A stretch of 36,405 nucleotides of DNA. Source: Phycisphaerae bacterium (GTDB lineage: Bacteria > Planctomycetota > Phycisphaerae > UBA1845). How positions within the stretch are numbered: the stretch's first letter is position 1; every line of letters begins with the position of its first letter. A program made the translations under genes and the position numbers. Positions 7,229 to 16,620 of the stretch are shown piece after piece. Below the pieces are notes generated by a model. It had not been told where the DNA came from, did no database searches, and worked only from the letters and a program-made list of their open reading frames with translations. The stretch is from the NCBI GenBank assembly GCA_020056715.1, contig JAGVHG010000091.1, positions 1 through 36,405 on the forward strand, given 5' to 3'.

Positions 7229-8761
7229 ATGCGTAAGTGCGGTTCTCATAAGCAGTTAGGATTGCGGTATGGGTTATCGGCCCGTCGGCGAGCATTTTCG
7301 CTCGCGGAGTTGGTCATTTCCATTGGCATCCTTGTGTTGATGATGTCCCTCGTCGGACAGATTTTCAACATCACCGTTCAATCCACCGGCCAAGCGACCG
7401 CCCTCACCGAGATCATGCAACAGTTGCGGGTGTTTGAGCGGACGCTGCGCGAAGACCTGCGGACGGTGCAGCCCGGCAACTCCCTCATCCTCATCCAGGG
7501 CAACCCGGTAAACGCATATTGGACGCAAAGCGGCAAGGATGCCGACAACGATGGCAACCCCTCGAACGACAGGGGTTACCCCGCCGATCCCGAACGAGAG
7601 ATACTGGACGGGATCGGCAATACGGTAAGGGAAGCGCCTCGCGCCGACATCCTGATGATCTTCACCGCCCGACCGGGTGCGAGCTTCGTTGAAGCGGGGA
7701 CCGCGCCGCTCACCTCCAATCTGCAACAGGTGGTCTATGGCCACGCGGAACTGGGCGAGTATGTCGCCAACCCTGATGCTGGCGCACCAAATCAGGCGCT
7801 GTACAAGTTCCAGCCCGACCTGGACGCGTATCCTCAACTCTCGATGTTCCCCCTCGACATGCTGAATGGCGCGCTCTATCCGTCGACGGTCAGAGTCGCT
7901 CCCGTGCCCGCCGCCCAGTGGCATCTTGCCCGGCGCAGCGTGCTCCTGATCCCGACCGATCCGCCGACCGCGCTCCCCACGCCGGTAACTTTCTTGGATG
8001 ATCCGCGACTCCTGGATTGCGAGACGGATGTCATCCACAACTTTCGATACGAAGACACCGTCCTGCACCCCGTCGATCCGCAGCCCCTCCCCCCTTGGGG
8101 CTCACAGGATCCTTGGTTCCCGCCGTCCGTTTTCGGAAACACGCTCAACATACCGTTCGCGGACTGGCACCAGCCCTACGCCCGCAGCAAGCTCGACCCG
8201 GCCCCACCGGCCCTTTTCGCCACCCGCATCGGCCACTACCTCCTCCCCAACTGCGCTTCCTTCAAGGTCGAGTGGACCCTCAATCCACGAAGCGAGTTCG
8301 TGGCTGGTCGTTTCGACGGCGTCAACGAAGTCTTTTGGTTCGACCCCGGCGATCCGACGGACCCGCTTCGCTCTTTAGCCGATGCAGCCGAGACCGCCAC
8401 CGGCACCGTGCAGACTGCCTTGGAGTGCCTCCTCGGAACAATCGAAGATCCTGACGGAGACGGGGTCAATCAGTGCGTTCCGGAGCACGCGGACGGCATG
8501 CGCTATTCCCTCGCCAATCGTTTTCGCGGAACCGTGATCCCTACCACCCCTCCGGGTTTTGACTGGGCCCCGCTTGCTCCCGGCAATACTCGCTCCAACC
8601 TCGTGGTCTTCACCGCCCTCCGCCCCGGCGCCCCGGGCAGCGAACCCGTGTTCGATCCGATGTTCCCCGGCGCCTTGCGGATCACGATCGATGTGTTCGA
8701 CAAGGAACATCGCTTGGAACGTCCCATCCGGCACGTGATGACCATTCCGATCGGTGGATGA
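7229..8761 (+). CDS. Pseudopilin-like protein with prepilin N-terminus
   Basis: This 510-residue protein starts with a type IV prepilin-like signal: a basic leader, then RRRAFSLAELVISIG, with cleavage expected between Ala22 and Phe23 and the conserved Glu27 at position +5 of the mature form. A hydrophobic helix follows to about residue 45. The Glu needed for pilin-type assembly is present, though Ala replaces the usual Gly before the cut. The remainder is a large unassigned domain rich in Asp, Pro and aromatic residues, much longer than a typical minor pseudopilin. The GspK-like gene begins right after its stop codon, so the two are translationally coupled. By position and order the protein resembles a GspJ-like minor pseudopilin, but the exact subtype is inference. 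Confidence 0.8.
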   Translation: MRKCGSHKQLGLRYGLSARRRAFSLAELVISIGILVLMMSLVGQIFNITVQSTGQATALTEIMQQLRVFERTLREDLRTVQPGNSLILIQGNPVNAYWTQSGKDADNDGNPSNDRGYPADPEREILDGIGNTVREAPRADILMIFTARPGASFVEAGTAPLTSNLQQVVYGHAELGEYVANPDAGAPNQALYKFQPDLDAYPQLSMFPLDMLNGALYPSTVRVAPVPAAQWHLARRSVLLIPTDPPTALPTPVTFLDDPRLLDCETDVIHNFRYEDTVLHPVDPQPLPPWGSQDPWFPPSVFGNTLNIPFADWHQPYARSKLDPAPPALFATRIGHYLLPNCASFKVEWTLNPRSEFVAGRFDGVNEVFWFDPGDPTDPLRSLADAAETATGTVQTALECLLGTIEDPDGDGVNQCVPEHADGMRYSLANRFRGTVIPTTPPGFDWAPLAPGNTRSNLVVFTALRPGAPGSEPVFDPMFPGALRITIDVFDKEHRLERPIRHVMTIPIGG

Positions 8762-8762
8762 G

Positions 8763-11700
8763 ATGCGAACGAAGATCGAAGAGCGAAGATCGAAGTTCGA
8801 AAGTCAGCGTGGCTGCGCGCGTTGTATCTTTCGATCTTCGTACTTCGATCTTCGATCTTCGCAGCAGCGCCGCGGATCGGTCTTAGTTCTCGTCATGACC
8901 ATCCTGGGCATCCTCTTCGTTCTTGGCATCGCCTTCCTCGCCTCGATGAACTTCGAGGCCGACATGATCGTTTCCGAATCCCAGCGCGCCCGCGCCGAAT
9001 CTCGTGTCACGGCCGTCGGTGACCAATTTGGTTCAACGCTTCGCGACGGGCTGATGTCCGATTCCCGCGTTCCCTTCGGTAACCCCTCGGCCGCATTGTC
9101 CGCCACCGCCTACGCCGAGATGCCCGGCGTGCAGAACTCCTTCAGTTCCGTCGAACCTAACTGGCATCCCGGTCCGGATAATATTTTGAACACTCCCGAC
9201 GATTTGCTTGTCTTCTCCGCTTATGCCGACGCAGTGGGCTTGCGACGGCATCCCTACGCCGGCCCATCGCTTCCGCACGGCTTCGCGATCGACACCAGCC
9301 GACCCAACGGTGCGAACATCGACACGCTTCCGTCCGACTTCATTCCCTGTAGTAACAGTATCTGCACCTGCGCAACCGGGCTGGACAAGGGTAATACGTG
9401 TACAGGTCCAGCAGACTGTGCGGGCCTTGCCGCCTGCGAAGGCCCGCGCGTCCTCGACGCCGACGGCGACGGTATCGTCGACTCGATCATGGTTGACGCA
9501 AGCCTGCTCGACTTCTCCGACGCCCAGCTTGCGGCCCTATCCGCTCGACTGAATCCCGCGTCCAATCCCACCGGAAGGGTCTATGTCGGGATGCGCGTCC
9601 TCCCCCACGGCGGGCTGGTGAACCTCAACGCCTCGCATCCCAAGCTCATCGAAAACGTGCTCGACGTACCCGATATTCGGTTACCCGCCGGCCCGGCGTA
9701 CGGCAACTTCTACCACCGTCCGACGCTGAACCAGGTGTCCTACTCACCGCTGTTGGAGGAATCATCGCTTCGTCGGCGCGGGCTTCTCGCCCCCCGCTCG
9801 ATGTCGCCTTCGTGGTTGCATGGCGACCCGTTGCTGAATCCGACGACCAATCCGTGGGGTAAGTCCGACATGGCCTGGCAGCTTTACCCGCCCAAACCCA
9901 ACGGCGGTGCGGCTCGCGGCGAGTATGATACCGTATTTGACCATCGTTACTTTGCTTACACACCGACAGAGCCTTTTCCCGGCCCCCCAAATCCTCCGCT
10001 CCTCTGGGCCGTCCGCATGGAGCCGTTTACCGCTGACCCCGCCGACGGCACGACCGACGGCATCATGCCCGAATACGACCGCCGCCACCTGGTCACCACC
10101 GTCAGCCACGACGACCTACTCGCCCGCGGCGGCCGAGTCCCCAACCCCGCCGTCCCCGGCGGCGAGGAAGACATCCTCACCAAGATGACCCAGGCCAATC
10201 AGGCCGATCGGCAGCCCGGACCATGCCCCGCTCTACTTCCGTTTGAGTACTCCCATTACCCCAAGACCATTCCCGACGATTGCTGTCCCGCGGATTACCC
10301 CTGCCGGCTCAACGCCCGCAAGGGCCGGTTGCAACTCAGCCTGCCATACCTGGACGACCGGATCGACGAGGCCCGCCTCATGCCCGATTCCACGCCTGAC
10401 GAGAGGTGGGAGAAGAACAACGCGTTTGAACGCGTCTATCGCCTGATTTACGACACCTTCTTCCTGCTGGTTCGCAACGCCGCTCACGTGACCACGCTCG
10501 AAGGCACGCCCTGTTCCTCGGATGTGGACTGTGCCTATGCCTACGGCGCCTGCGGCGCAAGCAATCGTTGCAACGTAGGTCCGATCCCGCCCCCCAATCC
10601 GTTCAACTGCACAATCACCCCGTGCAGCATTCCCGGCTCGGTTTGCCGCACTACGGACGGCGTCTGCACGATCCAGGCCCCGTACTGGCAGGATGCAACA
10701 ACCGCGACAGCGTGCAACGCGGCCGTAGGAGAGGTTTGGAACGCGACTCAAAACCAATGCCTCGACGTCTGGACGGGTCAGACGCGAAGTCAAGCCCTCG
10801 TGTCCCGCACCGCCGCCGCCCTCACGGCGAACCTCATCGACTACGCCGACTTGGAATGCTTGGGCGGCCCTCGCGAAAAGGAGTCCTGTTCCGTGGCCGC
10901 GGACTGTCCCGGCGGAACCTGTGAGGACCGGGGGATCCCCTCGCGTGTTGCAATCCGATCAATGAATTTTGTGTCTGGTGTGTGCATCATCGGTCCGGTC
11001 ACCGGCAACGCATGCGAAATTGATTTGGACTGCGGCGGGCAGCTCGGCTCTTGCTCGCCGCCGCAGCGTGTGTGTTTCACGGAGAAGTTTCGAACGCCTT
11101 TCGACCAAGCCGTAGGCAGAACGGGCAACTTTCCTGTTGCCCCGCCCGTTAGATGCAACACCAATGCGGACTGCGCCCCGGGTGATTACTGCGCCTCCGG
11201 CGCCTTGCAATCTGCAGGGCGAGAATTTCACTTTGGAAGCGCCCCAGGAAACCTTCTCCAGCCGAAGTACGTCTACGGCCTGGAACGGCAGCCTTACATC
11301 ACCGAGGTCGCGACCTTCACCGTGCCGGGCGCAAACCCTGGTGTAGATCCCACCACGATTACGGCACGCGGCGTGGAAATATTTAATCCGCACGAAACGG
11401 ATATCGACTCGACGAACCAGTACTACCTGTACGAGGTCGATCCCACGACCGGAATGGGTACCGCGCACCAAATTCCGCTTTTCGGTATCCCCGGCTTCTT
11501 CGATTCGTTCAAGGCAGGCGCCAGTCCCTTCACGACGTTCGCCTCGGGCGACCTTGCCGGGCTTCCGATCAACCCAACCTTGGCCGATCTCACCACTGTG
11601 AACCCGCTTCAGTTTATGAACGGTTGGACCCTTTACCTCGTCCGCCGGTACACCTATCCGGGAGAGCCATACACCGAAATCGTTGTCGATCAGTTCGAGG

Positions 11701-13208
11701 TGGCAGGACCCAACATCGCCAAGGAGGGCGTTGGTGTTCCCGACGGCATCTTCTCGGTTCAGAGAATGGCGAAGCAGGATTCGCCTTGGACTGCAACGGT
11801 TCCAAAAACTGACGAGATGCCCCAAGGCACCGCCAATCTTGGCGACTGGAACACGTTCGCTCCCGTACCACCGCCGCACCCCGTCGAGGTAAACTTCGCC
11901 AACCTAGGCAGCTTCAGTCGGCCGTTCAACAACCCGGTAGATCCAAGGCACGGCTCCGTCTCGTTTCCGACGACAGGGTCGCTGCTCATGCTCATGCGCC
12001 ACGCCAATCGGTCTCTACAGGATTACACCCCGCCGAGCGGGAACCCTGTCAATGACTTGGCCTTCACCACGCGCCTGATCGGCGGTACGACAATACCGGC
12101 CCCCGCTAATGTCACTTTCGCGGCTGAGCAGCAGATCGATAACGGCCGAATGCCCGTGTTCGACGAGCCTGTTCTCAGCGGGACGGACAACAACTGGTAT
12201 TCCGCTCATCACCTCGCCCCGTTCGTGACGCAACAGGGCGAGCCCGGCAATTTGGACATGCTCCCCTGGGGCCAGTTGGTGTTCGACTACTTCACGGCCC
12301 TGCCGCTGAGCAGCCCCGGCCCCTACTTCCCCTCCGATCCCACCAAGGTGGCCGCACCCGACTCGAAGCCGCGCGTGGACCTCGACGGCCTGCGCGTCCA
12401 TGGCCGCATCAACATCAACGCCGCTCCCTGGAAAGTCCTCGCCGGACTGCCCTTCATACCGCTGGAGAAAATCCCCGTCCCCTTCAAAGCGAGAATGCGT
12501 CGCGACCTAGGATTCGTCAAAGACACCGCGGCCGATTCCTTGAATCCGACGGCCGCCGAGGTGACTGTCTTTGACAATGACGCTGCCCGCATCGGCACAG
12601 AGCTGGCCCAGGCGATCGTCGCCTATCGCGATCTGCGGCAGATTCCCGGCCTGACGCCCGCGGGCACTGGCAACTACGCCACCGGCATGCCGACCGTCAC
12701 GCCTCCGCCACCCGCCACCGCGCCCATCGCGTACGCTCGCGGCTGGCAAAGCGCAGCGCCCACGGCGTCCATGGCCCGTCGCGGCACCGGCTTCATGTCC
12801 GTCGGCGAACTCGCCAACGTACGCCACTTACGCGCTGAAGCGATTACCCCGCCGCTTCCGGCCGGTTTCCCGAAGTCCTACTACCGGATCGACGCCGGCT
12901 TCATGGACGTGGATCCGGCCAACAACAACACCGAGAACTTCGTCGAGGCCGTCGCCACTCTCGTCGCCCTTGGCGATTGGGTCACCGTCCGTTCCCAGGT
13001 CTTCACCGTCTACGGCGTCCTCCGCGGCCAGATGGACCCGAACATTGTCGATCCCGTCCTGAAAGAACAGGAGCGGATAGACTTAGATTCCCGGGCCTTG
13101 CGCTTCCAGGAAACCATCGACCGGCTCCCGACCTTCTTGGGCGAGCCGGTGCCCTCGCGGATCGGCGACCGCTCGCTCACGCGATACACGGATGTCCACA
13201 ATGATTAA
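8763..13208 (+). CDS. Giant GspK-like minor pseudopilin
   Basis: The protein has about 1481 residues from the ATG at 8763, preferred because GGTGG (8753-8757) precedes it; a GTG at 8754 is the alternative. After a repeat-derived N-terminus it reads RRGSVLVLVMTILGIL, a prepilin-like membrane helix lacking Glu at +5, as is usual for GspK. Near the C-terminus, GRININAAPWKVLAGLP (about residues 1213-1229) is the helix-hairpin-helix-like signature of GspK, which caps pseudopili in type II secretion. Ordinary GspK has roughly 300-350 residues; here the body is several-fold larger. At least five cysteine-rich stretches are inserted (CSNSICTC, CSSDVDCAYAYGAC, CSVAADCPGGTC, CEIDLDCGGQLGSC, CNTNADCAPGDYC). 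Such large GspK-like proteins are known in Planctomycetota; the insertions are odd. It is coupled to the pseudopilin gene upstream. Confidence 0.8.
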   Translation: MRTKIEERRSKFESQRGCARCIFRSSYFDLRSSQQRRGSVLVLVMTILGILFVLGIAFLASMNFEADMIVSESQRARAESRVTAVGDQFGSTLRDGLMSDSRVPFGNPSAALSATAYAEMPGVQNSFSSVEPNWHPGPDNILNTPDDLLVFSAYADAVGLRRHPYAGPSLPHGFAIDTSRPNGANIDTLPSDFIPCSNSICTCATGLDKGNTCTGPADCAGLAACEGPRVLDADGDGIVDSIMVDASLLDFSDAQLAALSARLNPASNPTGRVYVGMRVLPHGGLVNLNASHPKLIENVLDVPDIRLPAGPAYGNFYHRPTLNQVSYSPLLEESSLRRRGLLAPRSMSPSWLHGDPLLNPTTNPWGKSDMAWQLYPPKPNGGAARGEYDTVFDHRYFAYTPTEPFPGPPNPPLLWAVRMEPFTADPADGTTDGIMPEYDRRHLVTTVSHDDLLARGGRVPNPAVPGGEEDILTKMTQANQADRQPGPCPALLPFEYSHYPKTIPDDCCPADYPCRLNARKGRLQLSLPYLDDRIDEARLMPDSTPDERWEKNNAFERVYRLIYDTFFLLVRNAAHVTTLEGTPCSSDVDCAYAYGACGASNRCNVGPIPPPNPFNCTITPCSIPGSVCRTTDGVCTIQAPYWQDATTATACNAAVGEVWNATQNQCLDVWTGQTRSQALVSRTAAALTANLIDYADLECLGGPREKESCSVAADCPGGTCEDRGIPSRVAIRSMNFVSGVCIIGPVTGNACEIDLDCGGQLGSCSPPQRVCFTEKFRTPFDQAVGRTGNFPVAPPVRCNTNADCAPGDYCASGALQSAGREFHFGSAPGNLLQPKYVYGLERQPYITEVATFTVPGANPGVDPTTITARGVEIFNPHETDIDSTNQYYLYEVDPTTGMGTAHQIPLFGIPGFFDSFKAGASPFTTFASGDLAGLPINPTLADLTTVNPLQFMNGWTLYLVRRYTYPGEPYTEIVVDQFEVAGPNIAKEGVGVPDGIFSVQRMAKQDSPWTATVPKTDEMPQGTANLGDWNTFAPVPPPHPVEVNFANLGSFSRPFNNPVDPRHGSVSFPTTGSLLMLMRHANRSLQDYTPPSGNPVNDLAFTTRLIGGTTIPAPANVTFAAEQQIDNGRMPVFDEPVLSGTDNNWYSAHHLAPFVTQQGEPGNLDMLPWGQLVFDYFTALPLSSPGPYFPSDPTKVAAPDSKPRVDLDGLRVHGRININAAPWKVLAGLPFIPLEKIPVPFKARMRRDLGFVKDTAADSLNPTAAEVTVFDNDAARIGTELAQAIVAYRDLRQIPGLTPAGTGNYATGMPTVTPPPPATAPIAYARGWQSAAPTASMARRGTGFMSVGELANVRHLRAEAITPPLPAGFPKSYYRIDAGFMDVDPANNNTENFVEAVATLVALGDWVTVRSQVFTVYGVLRGQMDPNIVDPVLKEQERIDLDSRALRFQETIDRLPTFLGEPVPSRIGDRSLTRYTDVHND
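8766..8865. repeat. GAAGATC palindromic element within a coding region
   Basis: The left arm (8766-8803) carries CGAAGATCGAAG-type units. The right arm (8829-8865) carries the complementary TTCGATCTTCG units, so the two can fold into a long imperfect hairpin with a loop of about 25 bases. The whole element is translated as the first 35 or so residues of the GspK-like protein. The two arms give the mirror-like peptides RTKIEERRSKFE and FRSSYFDLRSS. Confidence 0.8.
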
Positions 13209-13253
13209 TCTCCCTCTCCCTCTGTTCGTGTTTAGCATGTACATGGGGATCGA

Positions 13254-13456
13254 CCCCAACGGGGTCATGACTTCAAGCCCAGGGTTGCGCCGAAGGCGCT
13301 ACCCTGGGACAACGGTGACGAACATCAGCAACCCCAACGGGGTTGCGCCTCACGCGGGCACAACCCCGTTGGGGTTGTATGGCGTGATGCCCCGTGATCC
13401 CAGGGTAGCCGCGTTGCGGTAACCCTGGGCCGCAAGCCGACACGCCTTCGGCGTGT
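13254..13456. repeat. Cluster of six REP-like palindromes
   Basis: Six inverted repeats lie end to end. They are GACCCC/GGGGTC (13252-13266), CCCAGGGT/ACCCTGGG (13278-13308), GCAACCCC/GGGGTTGC (13328-13346), ACAACCCC/GGGGTTGT (13360-13378), CCCAGGGTA/TAACCCTGGG (13399-13429) and ACACGCC/GGCGTGT (13439-13456). The CCCAGGG and AACCCC types each occur twice. This looks like a composite of dispersed extragenic repeats and has no coding potential. Confidence 0.8.
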
Positions 13457-13577
13457 GGATGCGCTCCATCAGCGAGCCGCGACGCTAAACACGCACCCTG
13501 GGGAGATGGTCAGGGTGAGGGTAAACCGAGGTATTCAAAAACGGCGCAGTCCGATAAACCCGGACTGCTCAACGGCG

Positions 13578-13607
13578 TTGGTTTCCGGGGGGACCGACGG
13601 GTATAAT
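13578..13607 (+). promoter_or_regulatory. Sigma-70-like promoter
   Basis: TTGGTT (13578-13583) and a perfect TATAAT (13602-13607) are 18 bases apart. Transcription would start near 13614, giving a leader of about 120 bases before the secreted cysteine-repeat gene at 13737. Confidence 0.55.
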
Positions 13608-13736
13608 GTTCCAAAGCCTTGGAGGGGGTTTGGGTGTTGCGATGCGATGGTCGCCGCCATCGTCCGCTGGCAACCTCGACGGTGTTGGCCGTTTCGCACC
13701 AACCCTCTCCATTCGTACAACCTATTGGAGTCGATG

Positions 13737-16556
13737 ATGGGAACGCAACGGAAACGGTGTTTACTCGCGGTATCTGTTTTTCTCGCCACCCCGCTCACAT
13801 CCGCGATCGCACAGATCGATCCCGGCACCGGTGACGAAGCCGTGGCCGTATATCAGTGCAACACCCTCGAGCCTTTGGTTCCCGATTGCGCCCACTTCGG
13901 TGCTTTTCTTAACCGTGATTCCCGCTCCTATGTATACCGTGGCAACGTTTATAGCTTCGAGCGCCGCGCCGTCCTCAAAGAAATCAAGATGGAGCTTGCG
14001 TTCCCCGTCGGCACGGCCGAGTTGCACGTGGCCATCCATCAAAAGCAGCCCAACGGCGACTATACGCGTTACCTCGACCTGCCCGACGTAGTGATTCCCC
14101 AGGCCGCGGGGTGTGGCGCCACGGTCTCCCATTTCTATTCGACCGCCGACATCGGCGTCGATCCGCAGATGACGCCGGTGACGATCGAAGCGGGCTTCGA
14201 TTACGCCATTGCCTTCGCCTGGGGTAATAATTCCATCACTCACGGCTACGGCGGGCCGGGCTACCTGGTGCCCTTCCGAGCCGGACAAGTTCGTGGGCTG
14301 GTGTTCGCCGCGGCTCTTCCGCCTGATCCCAATCACCCCGATCCCGATCCCCTCGTCCCCGATACCTTCGTGCCGAGTTTCTACGGCGGCGTCTACTCCA
14401 TGGAGCTTTGTTTCGAACCACAGCCGGGCGCTTGCTGCCGCGCTTCCGATCAACAGTGCCACGAGGTTCTTGAAAGCGAATGCACCGGCGCAGGCGACTT
14501 CTGGCACGGCGAGTATACCCTTTGCGCGGAAACGCCATGTATTTTCGGCGCGTGCTGCACTCGCTGCGGACAGTGCTTCGACGGCTACACCGAGGAAAGC
14601 TGCTTCGCCGAAGACGGCGCGAATCATTGGCCCGGTGTATCCTGTCCCGCCATTCCCGCGGATCTCTGCCCTCCGGTTACCGGGGCGTGCTGCCGGACCA
14701 ACGGTTCCTGCGTCGAAGTGTGCGAGCAACTGTGCAACGGAGTCTACCAAGGTGACGGCACCACCTGTTCGCCTAACCCCTGCAAGGGTGCATGCTGCAT
14801 CACCGGCTTCGATTGTAGTGAACGGACGCCCGCCAACTGTGCGGCGTTCAGCCCCCGTTTCCGGGGACTGGGTTCAACCTGCGCCACCCTGTCAGGCGCC
14901 AACGAATGCGGCGGGGCGTGCTGTTTCGGTAACACATCGCTATCGACCTGCCAGGTAGTCGGTCAGCGGGGCTTTTGCTCCTACGACTCTTTCCCGCAAG
15001 CTGCCTATCGGGGGGATGGGACGACCTGCCCACAAAGTCCAGCGACCTGCGGTTCCATTACCGACTACAGTGCGTGTTGTCTGTCGGATGGAACGTGCAT
15101 CAATACAACGACGCAAGAGACCTGCGAGTTGCTCGACCACAATGCAGGATTCAATCCTGGGGGTCAATGTAACGCTAGTACTTGCCCAGTGAAGGCCTGT
15201 TGCCTTCCGGATGGCAATTGTGCCGACGTGACGGCAACCGCCTGTACAAACCTTGGGGGCGCCCCTCCAACAGGCGAACCCAATGCCTGCGGCGTATCTA
15301 GTTGCCAAACGGGTGCTTGCTGTTCCAGCGACGAGGGCTTGTGTACCCAACTGACTGCCGATGCCTGCCTGGCCGCAGGTGGTAACTATCGTGGAAACGG
15401 AACGAACTGCTCCGTCCCGGCTCAGGTCTGCCCGGGGATCGGGGCTTGCTGCCGCAGCAACGGTGATTGCTTCGATGATCGCACGTCGACGCAATGCACG
15501 ACCATCGGCGGTGATTACGAGGGAGACGCAACCATCTGCGATACGCCGACGATCGAGTGCGACCAGCGCGGTGCCTGCTGTGCGATCACCGGGCTTTGCC
15601 AGCTCCTGACCGAATCGCAGTGCAATGGACCCAACGGAATCGGCGGAGAGTTCAAGGGCATCGGCGTTGCTTGCGCCGCCAACACTTGTCCGGCAGGGGC
15701 GTGTTGCCTAACGAGCGGCTGTGAAACGCGAACGTCGGCCAATTGTCTCATCTCCGGTGGAGTTTTTCAGGGCGTCGATGTCGAATGCGTGCCTGATTTG
15801 TGCATCGTCGGCGCATGCTGCAAGCCCGGTATTTGCAGCGTTGAAACTCGTTTTACATGCGAGCACGACCTCGGTGTGTATCAGGGGAACGACACGACTT
15901 GTGTCGGACCGAACTCTTGCCCTTGCACCGAGAATACTCCGTGCGACGACGGGAACGCCTGCACCACGAACGATACCTGTTCGGGTGGGACGTGCGTCGG
16001 GGGGGCTGCTCCCAACTGTGACGATGGCAATTTGTGTACGAACGATTCCTGCAATGCGGCCACGGGCTGTGTGAACTCGCCGATCACCTGCGACGACGGC
16101 AACGCCTGCACGACGGACTCGTGCGATCCGGCGACGGGGTGCGTGAACACGCCGATCGTCTGCGACGACGGCAACGTCTGCACGACGGACTCGTGCGATC
16201 CGGCGACAGGGTGCGTGAACACGCCGATCACCTGCGACGACGGCAACGCCTGCACGACGGACTCGTGCGATCCGGCGACGGGGTGCGTGAACACGCCGAT
16301 CAACTGCGACGACGGCAACGACTGCACCCTCAACGATCGCTGCGAAAACGGAATATGCGTTAATGACCGGCACAACGGGTCCGCCGAGTTTGCCGATCTG
16401 GTGCGCTGCCTAGTAGATCCGCTAAACCCGCTTGTCCCTCTAGGTGGACCCGACCTGCCGATTCAGCCTGGGTGTGAGTGTTTTGACTTGAACGCCGACA
16501 ATCATGTCGATTTGCGCGATGTCGCTCAATTCTTCTTGACGTTTCAAGTCCCGTAG
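13737..16556 (+). CDS. Secreted protein with GACC modules and CDDGN repeats
   Basis: The protein has 939 residues from the ATG at 13737, chosen over 13734 because GGAG lies at 13727-13730. A signal peptide ends near residue 26 (SAIAQ). An unassigned domain spans 27-230. Residues 231-735 hold about twelve cysteine modules starting (G)ACC, with the pattern ACCxxxGxC, then xxC, then YxGxGxxCxxxxC. Residues 736-880 hold six CDDGNxCTxDxC units of about 24 residues, like the Dictyostelium (slime mold) repeat family. The protein ends in a dockerin- or EF-hand-like segment (CFDLNADNHVDLRD) with no membrane anchor. Each module has several Cys, so extensive disulphides and an extracellular location are expected. 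The function is unknown. The same (G)ACC module occurs in the two paralogues at 19040 and 21801. Confidence 0.85.
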   Translation: MGTQRKRCLLAVSVFLATPLTSAIAQIDPGTGDEAVAVYQCNTLEPLVPDCAHFGAFLNRDSRSYVYRGNVYSFERRAVLKEIKMELAFPVGTAELHVAIHQKQPNGDYTRYLDLPDVVIPQAAGCGATVSHFYSTADIGVDPQMTPVTIEAGFDYAIAFAWGNNSITHGYGGPGYLVPFRAGQVRGLVFAAALPPDPNHPDPDPLVPDTFVPSFYGGVYSMELCFEPQPGACCRASDQQCHEVLESECTGAGDFWHGEYTLCAETPCIFGACCTRCGQCFDGYTEESCFAEDGANHWPGVSCPAIPADLCPPVTGACCRTNGSCVEVCEQLCNGVYQGDGTTCSPNPCKGACCITGFDCSERTPANCAAFSPRFRGLGSTCATLSGANECGGACCFGNTSLSTCQVVGQRGFCSYDSFPQAAYRGDGTTCPQSPATCGSITDYSACCLSDGTCINTTTQETCELLDHNAGFNPGGQCNASTCPVKACCLPDGNCADVTATACTNLGGAPPTGEPNACGVSSCQTGACCSSDEGLCTQLTADACLAAGGNYRGNGTNCSVPAQVCPGIGACCRSNGDCFDDRTSTQCTTIGGDYEGDATICDTPTIECDQRGACCAITGLCQLLTESQCNGPNGIGGEFKGIGVACAANTCPAGACCLTSGCETRTSANCLISGGVFQGVDVECVPDLCIVGACCKPGICSVETRFTCEHDLGVYQGNDTTCVGPNSCPCTENTPCDDGNACTTNDTCSGGTCVGGAAPNCDDGNLCTNDSCNAATGCVNSPITCDDGNACTTDSCDPATGCVNTPIVCDDGNVCTTDSCDPATGCVNTPITCDDGNACTTDSCDPATGCVNTPINCDDGNDCTLNDRCENGICVNDRHNGSAEFADLVRCLVDPLNPLVPLGGPDLPIQPGCECFDLNADNHVDLRDVAQFFLTFQVP
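16089..16304 (+). repeat. Three near-identical 72-base tandem units
   Basis: Units at 16089-16160, 16161-16232 and 16233-16304 differ at only a few bases and encode CDDGNxCTTDSCDPATGCVN. The flanking units (16017-16088 and 16305-16376) encode the same pattern but have diverged in DNA. The central units therefore reflect recent duplication or gene conversion. Confidence 0.9.
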
Positions 16557-16620
16557 GGCGAGCCATCGGGTGGCATGTCCAAGCGTCCCGGCGCGCCTGG
16601 ACCGCCATGCACTCTCAAGG

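Larger units (their letters stand above)
13209..13736. other. Non-coding stretch with palindromes and a promoter
   Basis: The 528 bases between the GspK-like gene and the next secreted-protein gene hold a dense palindrome cluster (13254-13456) and a sigma-70-like promoter (13578-13607). A frame continuous with the downstream gene extends back to 13455. It lacks a ribosome binding site and crosses the promoter, so I treat it as leader. Confidence 0.6.

Noticed and set aside
13455-13736. N-terminal extension of the secreted cysteine-repeat protein
   Set aside because: It would cross a TATAAT promoter and lacks a ribosome binding site. A signal peptide starts at 13737 behind GGAG.
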